From positions 59,664,501-59,728,500 of the forward strand of contig NC_133024.1 of NCBI RefSeq assembly GCF_048771995.1: DNA of 64,000 bases, given 5' to 3'. The position numbers and the translations under genes were made by a program. The notes under the pieces were generated by a model. The model was not told the origin of the DNA. It did not search any database and saw only the letters and a program-made list of their open reading frames with translations. This DNA is from Taeniopygia guttata (taxonomy: Eukaryota > Chordata > Aves > Passeriformes > Estrildidae). Positions 1 to 15,200 of this stretch are shown piece after piece (the first letter of the stretch is position 1; each line of letters starts with the position of its first letter).

Positions 1-207
1 CTGCTAACTGACTTTTAAAAAGGGAGTTATGAAAATGAGGCTTGAATTTATATGAAGGGTGAATGCAGGGATTGCATATTGTGCAAGTGTGAATATCCAA
101 AGATTGCATATTGTATCTGTGGAAAAATACTACAAACTCTTTTCCAATTACTACAAAAAAGTAATTTACTGATAATACTTCTTTATCTTTTTTTTTTTTT
201 TGAGTAG

Positions 208-251
208 ACTCTTATTGAACAAGTAGAGCAAAGATCTGAAAAAATGCCAGA
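208..251 (+). CDS. COG3: COG3 coding exon 1 of the window (44-nt small exon)
   Basis: It encodes [14 protein letters not shown] plus two bases of a Glu codon. The acceptor follows a run of T's. Of two possible AGs, the one ending at 207 is chosen because the other would bring an in-frame TAG into the exon. The donor is GTAAGT. The split codon GA|G joins the next exon as PEYQQ. Confidence 0.9.
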
Positions 252-3200
252 GTAAGTATGTCTACATAATTTATCTTCAACAGTTTTAAATTTTGAAAAT
301 ATTTACTTTTGTTTAGGTACTGTTAAAACATTAATTGTTTAAAAGAAAGTTTTAAAAACTGAAATTACATAGACCTAAAGAGGGTATTAGAATGCATTTT
401 ATATGTGCCAGAAAATGATCTTCAGGTTGCAGTTACTGTTTTAATTTCTTGGCTAGGTATCAGCAAGTTCTCAATGAAATCCATCAATGTTACCTCGACC
501 AGCGGGAGCTTTTGCTTGGTCCAAGTATCGCTAGCACTGTTACAGAATTAACCAGTCAGAATAACAGAGATCATTGTGCTCTGGTAGGTGAAGTAGTCAT
601 GTGTTGTGAGGGTTTTGTTATGTTTTAATCCTCTCTCCCCCAGGAAGAATGAACTTACTTAATTCAGTCATTTACTTGCAAAATTGTTACTGTTCTCTGT
701 GAGTTTGAATCACTAACATTCTACTAATATTTTCAAGCCGTACATGTTTTGTTTCTGTAAAAACTCCTCTCTGTTACAAACCTCACAGAGGGAGAAGGAT
801 AAAAAAGAAGCATAAAATGTGGTTACTTAAATTTCAGAAACAAAAAGGGGACAGAAGTTGTACAATGAGCTTTTATTTGGTTAGTAATATATTTTCAGCC
901 CATAGTCTTAGAGCTCATCTCATTGCTTTTGAATTTTACAGACCTTCAGTTTAATCATAGCTGTAATAATCACAACACAGTATATAATACATAGTAATAA
1001 TACCTCTTATATCTCTTGTGATACTGATGCAAGGAAAATAATTTAATAATCTAGTATTTGTATTTCTGTGAATACAGGTACGAAGTGGTTGTGCCTTTAT
1101 GGTCCATGTATGCCAGGATGAACACCAGCTTTACAATGAGTTCTTCACAAAACCAACACCAAAACTGGAGTAGGTGGTAGATGCTGGTTTTGTTTTACTG
1201 GATGTTGTATTTAGTGTGTTGTGATGTAGCAGGCAATATTTTAAGGCAAATAGCTATGTTCAAATGATTTGGTAAGAACTTGCAGGATAAAAAAACAGCT
1301 CAATCACTTCTAGCATCAGAATTTGATGTTCTTGTGTTTTCTTCTTTCTTCAGGCAAAGCTGATAGTTCCCATTCTCCGTAAATAATCTTTGCAAATGCT
1401 CTGTAGATAGTATTAGTGCCTAATATGTGATTAGTGAAGGGAGCATTGAGAATGACAAAAATGTCTAGAGTGAGTGCTATTGGTGTCTTAAACAATATAT
1501 GCCTCACTTTGAACATGAAAGAAAAAAATAAATTGAAGTAACATTTCTGGTGTGTCACTGCATTGATATAGTAACTTCAGTTGGATTAGAAAGTGTGCTC
1601 TGAGGTGTTGGTAGCTATTACAGGAAACATTACCAAGCTTCTCCTCCTGCGTCCCTCTTTGTGTGCTCCTGATTCTAATACACTGTTGTGTCCTTGGAAT
1701 CAGATGAGTCTTTTCTCAAGGGAAGATTTGGGTTATGATTCTGAGCTCAGCAGGAGCATTTTCTTACAGAGAAGCCAAGTAAACCAGGTTGCAGCGTCTT
1801 CCCTTTCTGACAGGTTGAGTTGTTGGTTGGTTTGTATAGATTTTTTTTGTTTATTTGAATTTTTAAAAGTTTATTTTAAAATTAAATAAAAGCTGTAACA
1901 CCATTTTTAAGCAGTTGATATGCCACATCGTTTAAAAGGAAAACTTTTCCTACTTTAGGAAATAGTGGGTTTATGTTTTAAACATCCTTGTCTGACGTTT
2001 TCTATGACACTTGTTTTCTCACCCTCCTTTCAAAAACCTTTGCCACAAAATAATCTATGTTTATGATACAGTTTTCTTTTGCTTTTGAGGGATCCTTGAA
2101 AGTATTTTGCTTTGTTTTATTTTTTCTTCATAGTGAGCTCTTGGAGAAGTTGTGTCTTTCATTGTATGATGTCCTGAGGCCAATGATCATCCATGTCATT
2201 CACTTAGAGACACTTTCTGAGCTCTGTGGGATTCTCAAAAATGAGATGCTTGAGGATCATGTACAGAACAATGGTAACTCATAGATTGAAGATTATTGTT
2301 TTTAAGAGTCTTCTTAACTGATAAAATTATTTAATTGCGTAGTCAGAAATTTCAGATGCTTGTTTCTTTCTAGTGGATCTTAACCTAACCTCATATTTGA
2401 CATGTTTGTGTAAAATTAATTATGCTTTTTCTTTTATCGCGAAGGTCTGTATATTTGGGTCTGTGCATAGCATCATTTTAAGTAATGTACTGATGTTAGT
2501 CATGTTTTGTCTAGATTGTACAAATGCTAGCAAGCATCCACCCAGTGCATATGCATGCACCAGGGTTGATTTAAATTAACTTTTCAAATTGACAAACTGC
2601 TTTACTTGCTAATTTATCATCCATGTAGAACTTTCTGCATAATGATGATAAAGGAATGCAAACTGATTTTTTTTTCAATTCTCCTTAAAGTCATGTTTCT
2701 CATATTAGAAATTGTAAATTTGGCAGACGAGTTAAGTAGCAGTGTAGATTTTGGAGTTTTGTAAGTATACAGAGCTCAGAGTCTCATAGAAGTCTCACCT
2801 GGTGCCTCATTTTGTAGTAGGACCAGTGTATAATGGAATCCTTTCACAGTCTTTATTGCACCCAGCAATAAAAAGAAATCATCTTTGGTAGCTGGTATAT
2901 CACCCAGTGTAGCTCTTTGGCACTGAAGTTGTGCCAATAATCATGAAGAATTGTTCAGTTTCCTGGAAGTATAATTGTAACACTGTTGGGAATGAGCAAA
3001 AACTTGCTGACTTAATCTTTTGGCTTATCATGTTTTACTTAATTTTGGGCTGATACAATAATTCTTAAGTTTGATGTGAGCTGCTTTGATTCATCTGTTT
3101 TTATTAACTTCCAACGCTCACACCACAGGTATTGACTGTGATAGAACCAAAGCCACCTTGCTTTGTTGTTCCCAGCAAAACTAGACTTAATGTACCCAGG

Positions 3201-6200
3201 TCTGAAATAATTAGAACCTTTAATTCTAACAAGGCAACTGATGTCATCTGTGTGAGGTTGCATTTTCATAGCCTAATGAAAATCTGGGGAGCCAAAGCAA
3301 CTGCAGTATGGAGTTAAGTAAATTCCTTGTTTGTCACAAATTCGTCTGCATGTTGCTGTTCCAACAATGGCTTGACTCCATCTGCCAAGTTTTTATGCTC
3401 CTATATGTGGTTCTTCAAACTTGTGTTTCTGTAAGCTTGTTTTAACAAGTTTGTGCCTTTTCTTACCTCTGTCAGCTGAACAACTGGGTGCATTTGCAGC
3501 TGGTGTCAAGCAGATGTTGGAAGATGTACAAGAGCGCCTTGTCTATAGAACGCACATTTATATTCAGACTGACATCACCGGCTACAAGCCCGCGCCAGGC
3601 GATCTCGCGTATCCTGACAAGCTGGAAATGATGGAGGTACAGCCTCAGCTTTTTCATTGTCCTTGGTTTTGTACATGCAATTGTGCAGTATGGTGCTTTG
3701 CAGCTTGGATTTTCCTGTTCTTAGGTGTATTTAGCATTACTGGCATTTTTCAATTGACACCTGCTGATTAAGTTATGACCCTAAACTAGATGTCAACGTT
3801 TTATGTCAAACTTATTGACAATGGCAATAATTCTCACAGTTAACAGTTTTATCAAAACTTGAAGCTTCTGAATTTTTATTTTCACTTACATTACCTATTT
3901 AAGTAATAGATATTACCCAATGTAATTGCTAGTTGAGCTGGAATTGAAGAGATGCTTTAGACAGTCCCAGTTAGCTGCAGGTTTGTTTTAAGAATTACTT
4001 GTCAAGTAGCTTTTGGTAGGCATACGTGTACCGTGTGCTCAGGCAGTGTGAGAAGAGACTTGCTTTAGATAATTAAACATGTAAACAATGGCTTCCAGAA
4101 GCCCTTTTCAAGTTCTTCTCAGTATTAGCAATTTCTTTAGCTATTCCAAGCCCTTCGAGCCAATTTTCCTGTTGAAATGGATCAAACTAATTCTACTTAC
4201 TTTAAAAGGTTAATACTATATTGTTGAAAGTTTCAGAATGAAACAACTCACAGAAATAAATAAATGCCCAATGAGAAACCTTTCATGAGTTTTTGACTAG
4301 AACAAGCTGCAACTGCATGAAGACTACACAGAAGCAGTAAAGCATAGTAAAGATCCCCCCTCCAAATACCTACTGCCATTTACTTTATAATGGGAGGCCC
4401 AAGTTGTCAAAGGACTGAGGTGACTGAGAATGGCCCTTCCAACATGGACTAGCAAGATCCAAATTTTATTGCTGTATTCTGCTTTCCATCTAGCTGCCAG
4501 AATAGCTGGTGGTGCTTAGAAAATTGTAGGACTTAGTTCCAGTTGACCAGTTGGTAGAGAAGCTGCTGTTTGACTTCAGAATCAGAACATTACTTATAAA
4601 AAATACAGAAGCTGTCTGTCTGTCTGTCTATCTCTCTCTTCTCTCTACCTACCTACCTACCTAAAATATGCATATTTTGCTGTGGGCTGAAAGACACTAA
4701 CATTGTGTGACTGTACCTTAATGGGCTCAATTCTTGCCTGCAAACAGACAAAACACTGTGAGAAAATTACCAGTAGTGAGCTTATGTTGCTATGATATTG
4801 TCCTTATACACATGTAAAGCTTTTGTTGTGCTATAGTTTGTACTTTGGCAACTTTGTGGGATATCCATGGGGTTTTAAACCCTGAAGCTAGTGAGTCTGT
4901 TGAGTACATGCTCTTTGTACTGAAAGTTTAAGGACTAATAAGCATCTTCAGGCAAGTAATTCTGCTGTTTGGTCTGTATGATGCCTTATTTTCAAACAAA
5001 GGTCCTATGACCCTTCAGTTAAGGAAGAGAAAGTTCATTCCAAATTGAGAAATTATGCTGCTCTTCATATGTCCTCATAAGACTTCGGGTTTTGCCTGGT
5101 TTGAGATTAATTGTGCTACTTGATTGCTTTTAAACCTCAAAACCTTGCTATTTAGAGAGACCTTCTCTCTTAGTAAATGAATTATTAAAATGTTAAAAGC
5201 ACAGAGCAGAAATGTTTCTTGTGCTGTTCTGCTCAAATATTAATGCAGTTCTTTGCCTATTCTTGCTGCCTCTTGTTGCTTTGAAGCTGCCCAAGTACTG
5301 GAAAAGGTTGAAGTGTGGAAATGTTGAGTAATGTTAGGGAAAGGCTTTTGGCTGAACTCTCACAGGGAATAAACTAGAGAGTACTTTTGGGCCGTCTGCA
5401 CATGTCATTTATGGAAATAAAGCCATCAAAAAATGATCTGTTTAAAATCCAAGTAAGTGTTGAACTGGGTTATCCTATTTTGAACTTTTCTTTCTAGGTG
5501 CCTTTCTAGGTCATTATTGACACATCCGTAAAACAGGCAAAATGGAAAGAACAGTGTTTTACACAGATATGTATTTGTGAACCTTTATCATATTGTAGTA
5601 TTTCTGCCACTGTTTTGGAAACATCTGCCTATTTCTTCTAAATGTCTTTGAGACACTGGAAGCTGTGTGTAGCTGATTTCTTTTGCAATTAAGCATGCTT
5701 TTATCTGTTGTAACCAAAGCAGTGTTATGTGATATTAAAATATTGTCTTTCTTTGCAGAAAATTGCACAGAGTTTGAAAGAGGAACAGAAGAAGCTGCCA
5801 TCTGAAGCTTCATTTTCAGACGTCCGGCTAGAAGATCCCGAGTCCTGCAGCTTAGTTAAATCTGGTATGAAATACATCTCATATTGTCAAATTAATGTAT
5901 AAAGCTCATGGAATGTGAGCATTTACTCGAACCGTCTGTGAGAAGCTTGCATGTATTTTAAAGAGTTATTTTCTAGACAAATTCATAAGCAATTTTTAGA
6001 GGTGAATTTTGTCTCCAAAGTTTTAGTTTTGTATTTTATATGAGAAACAGCCTAATCTTGTTCTTTTCTTTGTACTTCGAGTGCAGTCCATTATATGAAG
6101 CAACTACTTTTGCAATCAACAACATCTATTGTACTTTGTATAAACCTGAGCTTTTGTATTCTCCATTGAAAAGCATCCCTGCCATGAAGATGTGTACTTG

Positions 6201-9200
6201 AGGATGCTTTTGTGTGTTAGCTGCGCTAAGATGGGAAAGGTGATTTGGTGTGTCAGGCATGTCTCTTACATTATAGGTATTTAAAATAATTCAGAATTTA
6301 CTTCTTGACATTTTAACATGTGACCCATGTGTCTGTAAATTAGAGCAAACTGGAATAAAATTTCATAAAATTGGCTGTTCTGATGCCAGTCATTTGAATG
6401 TTAGAAATTTTTAAATTACTATCAAAGATCTATGAAGAATTTCTCCTTTTATTTAATCATTGTTCAGAGTGGTACAGTGTTATTATTTACCCAGCAGCAT
6501 CTTTCTCAGCTCTTTATCACTTCTTTCTCGTATTCCTTTTGATCACATGGTAGTTTCTTGCTTTTGGCTTGGGAAGTCTGTAGAGGTGTTTCTAGCTGGA
6601 CTCCACAAATTCCATTGAGAATGGATTTCATCATACTTTACCCCAGGTGCATGGATTTTGCAAGTCCTATAAAATCTCACCTGTGCTCAGGAGATGGAAG
6701 GAACCTATATGGTATAATTTGAAGATATATGTTTGAGATAATTTGGATTATTTGTCCTTCAGAGGTGCCTCTCCCATTTCAGGACCTGCAGGAGTAGCTG
6801 AAGTGACTAATAAATGGCCTAGGAACCTCAAATTGATATAAGATTTTACAGGCTTTCTAATTACTGTGACTATTTATAGTTGCAAAAGGTAGAAAGATAT
6901 TACTAGATTGTTTCAGATGATTTCTTCACTGATCACATATGTTTCAGATGATTTCTTCACTGATCACATAAACACAAGTGCATTTTCCATCAGCAGGTGA
7001 AACTACAAAAATTTTATTTTTTTAAAATGGTTGGTATTTGAAATCAGAGTTCTGATGCTATTGACTCAGCTGTTTTGCAGCTTGTTTTAAGGACAAATTG
7101 AAAGCAGACTTGTAGCTGTCAGGTGTTGAGAAAATCCATTTTGAGCATACTGTGTTATTATGAAGGTTACCCAGGAGGAGCACTTTTTTGTGTTTACAAC
7201 AACCTCATGACAAAATTGGTTTTGCTGTTAATTTACGGTTTATAAGTTATGTTTAAACCTGTATTTTTTGCAACTGTTCAATCCATGTAGGATTATACCC
7301 AGCAAAAAGGAAAGAGTGAAGAAATAGAATGTTTTTTTCTTTTTTCTCCCTAAGCATTTCCTGTAATTCCATGATCTCTAACCATTTCTTTTTCCTCTTT
7401 TCTCCTGTGCTGTTTTTTTTTTTTCAGTAACTGATGATTTCAGCTGTTTAGCTGAGTGGGAGGTGTGTGTCCTTAGAGACATGCCTGTTACACTAACTCA
7501 TTTAAAAAGGTCGAGCTGGGCCACCCCTGAAAGCAAATTTATGTCTTTCACAGGCTTGTGTTCCATTCACATCAGAAATCTAGTACTGACCTGCTCAGAA
7601 GGAAAAAAAATTAACTTGTTTGGGTAAAAGAAAGTGTCATATTTCTGTGTACAGAGTATAAAATGGAATTTTATATTACAGTCTCCTTTATTTCGAAGGA
7701 TGAAAGGGCAAGCTTTTCATGTGTGTATTTTGCTTTTAAACAGGTTCAGCTGAATCCCTTAATCCCAGGCACCAAAGCACGATTTCACCTGCAGATCTGC
7801 ATGGAATGTGGTATCCTACTGTCAGAAGGACTCTAGTGTGTCTCTCCAAACTGTACAGATGTATAGATGTATGCAAAAGTTTCTTTATCTAATTTTTAAG
7901 ATGAAGTTATAAAGTGTGTAGAGCACCCTGTCTAAATATTTTAATACAAACTAGGAGTGGACAATTACTGGCCTCTAACCTCTTGGTCTTTCTGCTGCTA
8001 TCTTTATGTAAAACAAGTGAACTGACAAATTTAGGTCATCATTTCCAAGACAGTTTTATATTTGTAGAATTAGAAAAATAGCTCTGATTTATACATCTAT
8101 TGCTTTTGCTGTTACAGAAATAATTTAGTGTCTGATGTTCAAGATACTGGTCTCACCAAAGCTGAGAAGTGAATAGCACAAGAAAAAATAGAAAGTTCTG
8201 GTCAATTACAAGGAATTATTCTATTGCTGAAATTACTGGATGAGTGTGTTTGTGTGATGTCTCTGCTCTTAAAAATGCTGACTGTACTGCTTCCACATTT
8301 TGAAAATGTTTTGAATTTTTTTTGGTGGCACATCTCTTCATGTTCCAAAATGTAGGAACACATTTCCAAAGTTTAAAACAGTGGAAAGCTTCATGTCTAG
8401 CAGAAACAAAAGCAATGTTTACTTAACACATATTTTAAGACTTTCCCATTAGAATCTGTTTTGTGTTGCTCACTTAACAGCATATAAGGCTGATAAATCT
8501 CTAAGGAAACTAATGCAAGTGTTTTTGCTTTTCTACATGTGTTGTATCTTTATTAGACACATTTAACGGATTTCAAAATATCTTTGATGGGTGTTACATG
8601 AAACTCCTGCCAAGATGCTAGTGCTAAAAAGGAAACCAGAAAATACTAATGCTTTATTGCTTAAAATATCAATCCCACTAAAATAGATGAATATTTGCTC
8701 TTGTTTTCAGCTAGACCTTTGTAAATGAGGTGATTTCTGTGTTGTTTACAGTGTGTCTGCACAGAGGTTAATTTAGTTGTCCCCTGAGACACTGTAGCAG
8801 AACTGGTACTCCTTACCTGCAGCCTGTAGATGGGGAATACGTGAATGAAGTGGTGCTGACAAGTCTGGGGCAGTCAGGGCCCTGTTGGAGTGCTGGTGGG
8901 AAGGAGCTGTGTTCCTATGGCTGGTTCAGCCATAGGATCATATTGCTGCCACTTAAGCACTTGCACCGTGTCCCCTGGGCCATGGCAGCTGTCATGTTTG
9001 TTTACTAAGCTGTCACAAATGTGAGGTAATTTGAGTCTGCCTGAGGTTAGCTCACTCGAATGATCTCTTGTCTATTGCAGATGTAGTTTGCACGCACAGG
9101 TAGTTGCCCTGACACTGAAAGAAGTGTCTGGTTTAGGTTACTCAGCACACACCATTCATGCTGTTGGCTCTGCATGTGTGAGGTGTCACCGACCATGTCG

Positions 9201-12200
9201 CTACCCAGGTGCCAATTCAGAGCTGCAGGGTGAGCTGGGCAGGCTTGTGTGGGTACCTGCATCCAGCCTGAGTGGTTGTAGCAAGCTTTTGTATGTGAAT
9301 GCTCCATCCTGTGTCACTGCACTTAGCAAACATGCTTGTAGCTAGTTAATCTTGAGTTTTATAAATGGTAAACACATCGTTCACAAAGTGCAACTCTTAA
9401 AATTCTGACTAAGCTTTGCTAACACCTCTTTTGTTGGTCTTTTTTATCCTTTTCCCTGCAGAGGGCAGTGTTTCAGGGATTATCACAAGAGGCCTTATCT
9501 GCCTGCATCCAGTCGCTGCTGGGAGCTGCTGATTCCATCAGCAAAAACAAGGTCAGAATCTGTGCTTTCTGTATGTTTTCCACAACCCCATCCCCTTTTA
9601 TATCTAAAGTCTTGAAGCAGTGTTTCAGAATTCCGTTAAAATCTTAGTCAAAGCATGTTGCTTCTGCCCCCAGAGGCTTGATGGATTTGTCAGTTCTTAG
9701 TTATGGGTAATGTATTGCAGGGCAAATATAATGATTCACATGGTAGCTTGTCTGAAAAGGTGGAATACAGATTGTAGCAATCGTGTTTACAGGCTGCTCT
9801 AACTCATGGGAATTCAGTGAAGTGATGTCTAAAGGGAAATTTCAGCTAGAGGACATTGTATTTATTTTTACTGCTTGTTACTCTTTTACTTTTTCTCTGC
9901 CTCCATGGTTTGAATTTTTAAAAATCTTTTTAATTTATGTTCACTGGGAAGAAGTTTTAAGTATTCTCTGCTCAGAACTGTGTGGTGTCAAAAGGTTGCT
10001 CAGAATTCAATGCAGTTTCATCAAGTCATTTAAACTTTAACTGTGTTTAAGTAGTCGGAGTAAACTTTCTTTCTCCTGTCACAGTTCCTTTAAATCCCAT
10101 AGTAATTTGCTAATTCCTAACAACCAGGAAGTGAATTAAAAAAGAAAAGTCTTAGTAGGCTAAAATTGTTGGATTTTAATAAGCAGTAAATATTTAGTAA
10201 TGAAAAAGGTTTTAGTTCTGATTGGAAATGATCTGTTTTAAAGTGTCTCTTTTGAGTGTCCTTTAAAAAAAAATCTGTTAAACACAGCATCTTTAAAAAG
10301 AAATGCAAGCTACACTTCCCTTTAGCTTGAGCAGATAACGATTTCAGTGTAACTGATTTCAGAGTTCTGCAGTTAAATACTAATTCCAGCACTGTGTACC
10401 TGGTCAGCATTGACTTAAAAGTATTGCAGAGAATGAAACTCATCCTGCAATGAACCCTAAATAGGCTGGCCCAGAACTAAGATCTCTACCACTTTGTTCT
10501 TGATGCATGTTAATTTAATGTTATCTGGTGAAATGATGCATATAAGAATGAAAAACAAAAAGCCAAACCCAAACAACTCAAGAAGCACTTTCCATTACTC
10601 ATTTTAAGTGAAATTTCTGTTTGTTGAAACTGCAGATTTAAATCTGATTTCTTCTTTTCTGTTTTATTTAACATTATATCAAGGAAAGTCCTCTTCCAGC
10701 TCGCAAAAGCAAATTTGAATTCTAGAGTCCTCCTCCTTTTACCTCTATGAGCCATGAACTTTAAAGATTAAAACCAGCACACGGTATAAAGCATGTAGTT
10801 AAAATAAAAAGCAGTGCAAAACGGATCATTTAGATGGAGTGAACTTGGCCTTCTTTTACTCTTTGTGTCTTTGCTGTACTGTTTAGAAATTAACTAAGCT
10901 TTGTGTTTAATGACATGAGAAAAATGCGTTGCAAGACCTCTGCAGAACAGCACAGTTAATCAAGATTATTTACAGGAACACTGACTTTTTTTAGTCATTG
11001 TAATGATGAAAACAAATTTAGAACCTCATGTTTTTCAACTATAAATTATATGAATTACATGAAATAATTCCTCTCTTAGAAGAAGAATAAATTTGTATCT
11101 TTCAAATAGTGGATACCTTTACTTAATGAGGACATTTAGTAATATGGCTGTGTAATCTAATTCTTCTAAGAAATGGGAATAAAGTATCCCATTAAAGTAG
11201 AAGTAATGCTTCTGTAGTGTAGTATATTAGGAATAGTACAGAAGTGGGATTTGTTGATCCCAGAGTGTAGTTAATCACACTGCAGACTAATGGAAAAAGC
11301 TTGTTAACTAATAAAAGTGGAAACGATGAAACTTTGCTCCTCATTTAATTGTTTGGGTATTTTTTTTTTTTTTTTTACATGTAATGCATATTCTTTCTTT
11401 TGTGCTGTAGACCCAGGTTGATGGACAGCTTTTCTTAATAAAACACCTTCTGATTCTTCGGGAACAAATTGCTCCTTTCCACACTGATTTCACCATTAAG
11501 GAAATTTCCCTGGACCTTAAGAAAACTAGAGGTACTAAACAGCTGCTGGCTACAGAATGGGATGGGATTGTCCTCCCTTTGTGCCAGCAAAAGTTTTGGG
11601 TTTATTTTATGTTCACTTGCAATGACCTGTATGCTTTTTCTAATCTCTTGCTTTGTTCCTAGCTTTTCTGAAAAAAACCAAAACCATTCTCCTACTGTGG
11701 GCAATTCAAAATGTATCTAATAAATTCTTTATTTTTGTATGAAATGCGTTTGTCTGCTTTTACTGCTGACCTAACTAATTTATCCAATTTTTTTAAGAAC
11801 AGCTAAGTAATCTACATTTCTTTTGCATAGAACTGTCTTTCCTCTTTTCTGGCTTGTTAAAGGAATATCTATCTTTACTGCTGCTTGGCAGGTGAATTTA
11901 ACAATACCTAGTCAACTTAGCTAGTGTAAATTAAGATTTCCTGAACCATTCTGTGAGGGTTTTTGTTTTGAGAAGGATTTCTTATTTTGCAAGTTGAATA
12001 AATAGTTTCGGTATTACAGTATTATGGAGCAAGCATGCCTCTTGTAGGAAAATAGAAGTAATGGCCATGGTCATGATTTTTGAAATTGTACTATTGTTCC
12101 CTTATAAAATTCAGGAGAAAAGCTCTCAATAAAAAAAATGAACTGCCATGTACTTTCCAAGTTGTAAGGATAATGGGAAAAATTATTGGAAGCATGTAAA

Positions 12201-15200
12201 ATTCTTTCTTTCCATTCCAGAAGAGAAAGCTGAAGAAATAACTTCTCTTTCTTGCTAATGTTCTGCAGTCTTAACTGTGAAGCAAGCTTTTCTTACACTA
12301 ACCATTTCACTTGTTGCATTTGAACATCAATGAAACCTCCTACCTGTTGAGTGGTTTCTAGTTGACTGGAGGTTAAAGGGTAAATACATCCTTTTGGTGT
12401 CTTGTCCTGGCTGACACATAAGTTTGTTCTCCATATTCAATGGAATAAATTTTTGTGCCAGCCAGTGCTTTCCAGGTGGTAGTGGTAAGTAATGGAAAAC
12501 ACTTCCTTTGTATTGGGTGGTGGTGGTAGTGGTGTTGAAAAGGTGTATGTTGTGCTTAATTCTCACTATGGTGTCGCATAGGCCAGTAGGGCTTTTAATA
12601 TTTGGGATGAGTTGTAGAAGAAAAATAATACGGCTAATAGTTTTACAGTCAAACTTTTTCTAGCCAGACTTCCTGCACACAGGTTTAAGATTTAATTTGG
12701 TGTTTACAGATGAAGCAATACTGCTTACTGTAAAAGTCATGCTTTTGCCCAATTTCTTTGAAGTAGTATAGTGTTAAGGTTCATGTAACTGGAATATTTG
12801 GTGGGAAAAAGGACTAGCTCATAGTCTTCTAATCAAAAATCTAGGAAATCTTTGGAATTTCTCAAATTCTTGGTAAAAAATTCAGAGAACAAAAAATAAT
12901 CGTGCTCTATGTTCACCTTTCACTGCATAGGAGTGCAGATTCTTAGTTCAGTGCAAAATCTACAAACCTGTATATTTGATATTCTGTCTTTATTTAATGC
13001 CTCAGAAAACACTTATTTTACTCTTATGTCTTTTTTCCCTTCCCCTGTTTTATACAGAGTGCAGAATTCCTTTTGAAATGAAAAAAAACCAAAAAGGCAG
13101 ATTGATGTGTAGGATTGTGTAGGATGATAAATGGCTGACAGTAGGGTAAAAAACTATACTGCAACTAATAATTTTCTTTTTCCCAATTTGAGTAGATTTC
13201 AGCATGGCAACATCCTATTGAGACTATAGGTGTAATTTCAGTATCTTGTGTTAATTACAGACATTGTTGCTTTTCCTTCTTGAGATTTATGTGTAGAGAA
13301 CATAAACATGAATGTTTATCAACCTTGATGTTTTGTTGTTTAGTCCTAACAAAACAGCTAAGAACAAAAGAAAAAAGTGCCAATTAAAAGTTATTTCATG
13401 CAATTGTAGTTGGTTTTCCCAGTCAATGTGTGCAAAATTTTGCATATTATTTATAAATGCCTAAATAGCTTATGTAAAAGTCTTCCACTTGTAGATTACA
13501 GTAACAAGAGGAGCGCTCACATAATATTCATGCTTATAGCACTGCAGTAAATATCAGCATCTTGTTAGTTTGTTGTAATGTATTTATCTGTTTAGACTGT
13601 GTGACTGTTAGGTACAGGTGTACCATAGATGCCATTGCAAAGTGATTAATTAAACTTTGTGTGCTTCTGTGCATGTGCATTTGTGCATCCACTCTGAGCA
13701 GTGATAGAATCATTAATGTTGCAGTCATAATCATTTGTGCTGGGCCATGTTTTATGCATAAATGAGTGATTAGAGTTTGTAGTTCCTGGAGCTGATTGGC
13801 ATTGACTTACAGTGTGAGTGACTTTCTGATTCACAGATGCAGCATTTAAAATCCTGAATCCTAAGGCAGTTTCAAGATTTTTTAGATTGAACAGCAACAA
13901 TGCCTTGATACAGTTCTTACTGGAGGTAATGTGGACTCTTATTGCATTAAGAAAAATTGGGTCATTTAAGTGTGTGGTGATCTCTGGCAAGTAGAAAGAA
14001 GAGAATTGTTGTTCTCTTTCTCAAGGGTACTCCAGAAATCAGAGAACATTATATTGACTCCAAGAAAGACGTAGATCGTCATCTGAAATCAGCTTGTGAG
14101 CAGTTTATTCAGCAGCAAACCAAACAGTTTGTAGACCAGCTGGAGGAGTTCATGACAAAGGTACAAGTGTGTTGTATGTTTGTTAACCTAACTGAAGTAC
14201 TGGTAGGATAAGGAAATTGGTATTTAAATTGAGTATATGACAATCTGCTAGTGCTGTGTGATTAGCTGAAGATAATGTGCTTTCCTTTAAGTTACAGCAG
14301 CAATTTTCCAGGCATTTTGAGATTAATGGGTTAAAGGAATATGTCATAGTTTGTTTTTACAAGCACCCCTTGTGTTCTTCGATCAAGAAGCTTTAATTTT
14401 TCCTTGAATTGTAACAGGTGTGTGAAGGTTGGCAGGAGCTCTTCTTTTTGCAGGAATTACTTTGTGTTTGTAAGCCTTCAAAAACAGCCTTGGGTCATGT
14501 GTGTTCTTGAGGGAGGTCTTAGAGTATTAGCTGTCTTGTCATAATACATTTCTTTCTAGAACCTGCTCTAGAGGTCAGGATTTCTAGTGAGAAAACCTCT
14601 CAACAGGATCTATTCTGAACCTTAGATCCTGAGAATAAGTGACATGACCTCTCAGAAACTGGGGCTATAGCAGTACTTGGACTGCAGATATCCCAGCTGC
14701 TGATTTTTTTGGAGAATTTAGAAGATTACAGTATTAAATTTACTCATGCCTGTCACACTGGGGTAGGGGTCAGTGGCATGTCTAAAATACAGATGGGTAA
14801 CTGGTGAGATTGGTAGATTGTCTGAGTGATCTCAGTGATTCTTTGGGAATCTGGGGCGTTTGACTAAGCTGCTTAAGGATAAGTCTCTTTTGAGGTTTTG
14901 TATCCTTAGATGCCTAAGCATCTTTGTAAATTTAATCCCATTTTCAATTTTACTTTCAAGAATTGATCACGGTTGTAATTTTGAATTGCGTTTCTGTCAA
15001 GCTGCTTCCCCTGTGTGTTGTTAAGTCAGGTCATGGAAGAGACAGAGCAGTGGAGATTCTGTACACTGTGGTATCTTAAGAGAGTTGTGCAATTTTTGCT
15101 TTGTCATTTTATTGTGAACTCAACAGAAAGAAACATCATTGATTGATCGTTGATTATTGTTGATTTTACTTGTTTTAGGTAGCTGCTTTAAAAACAATGG

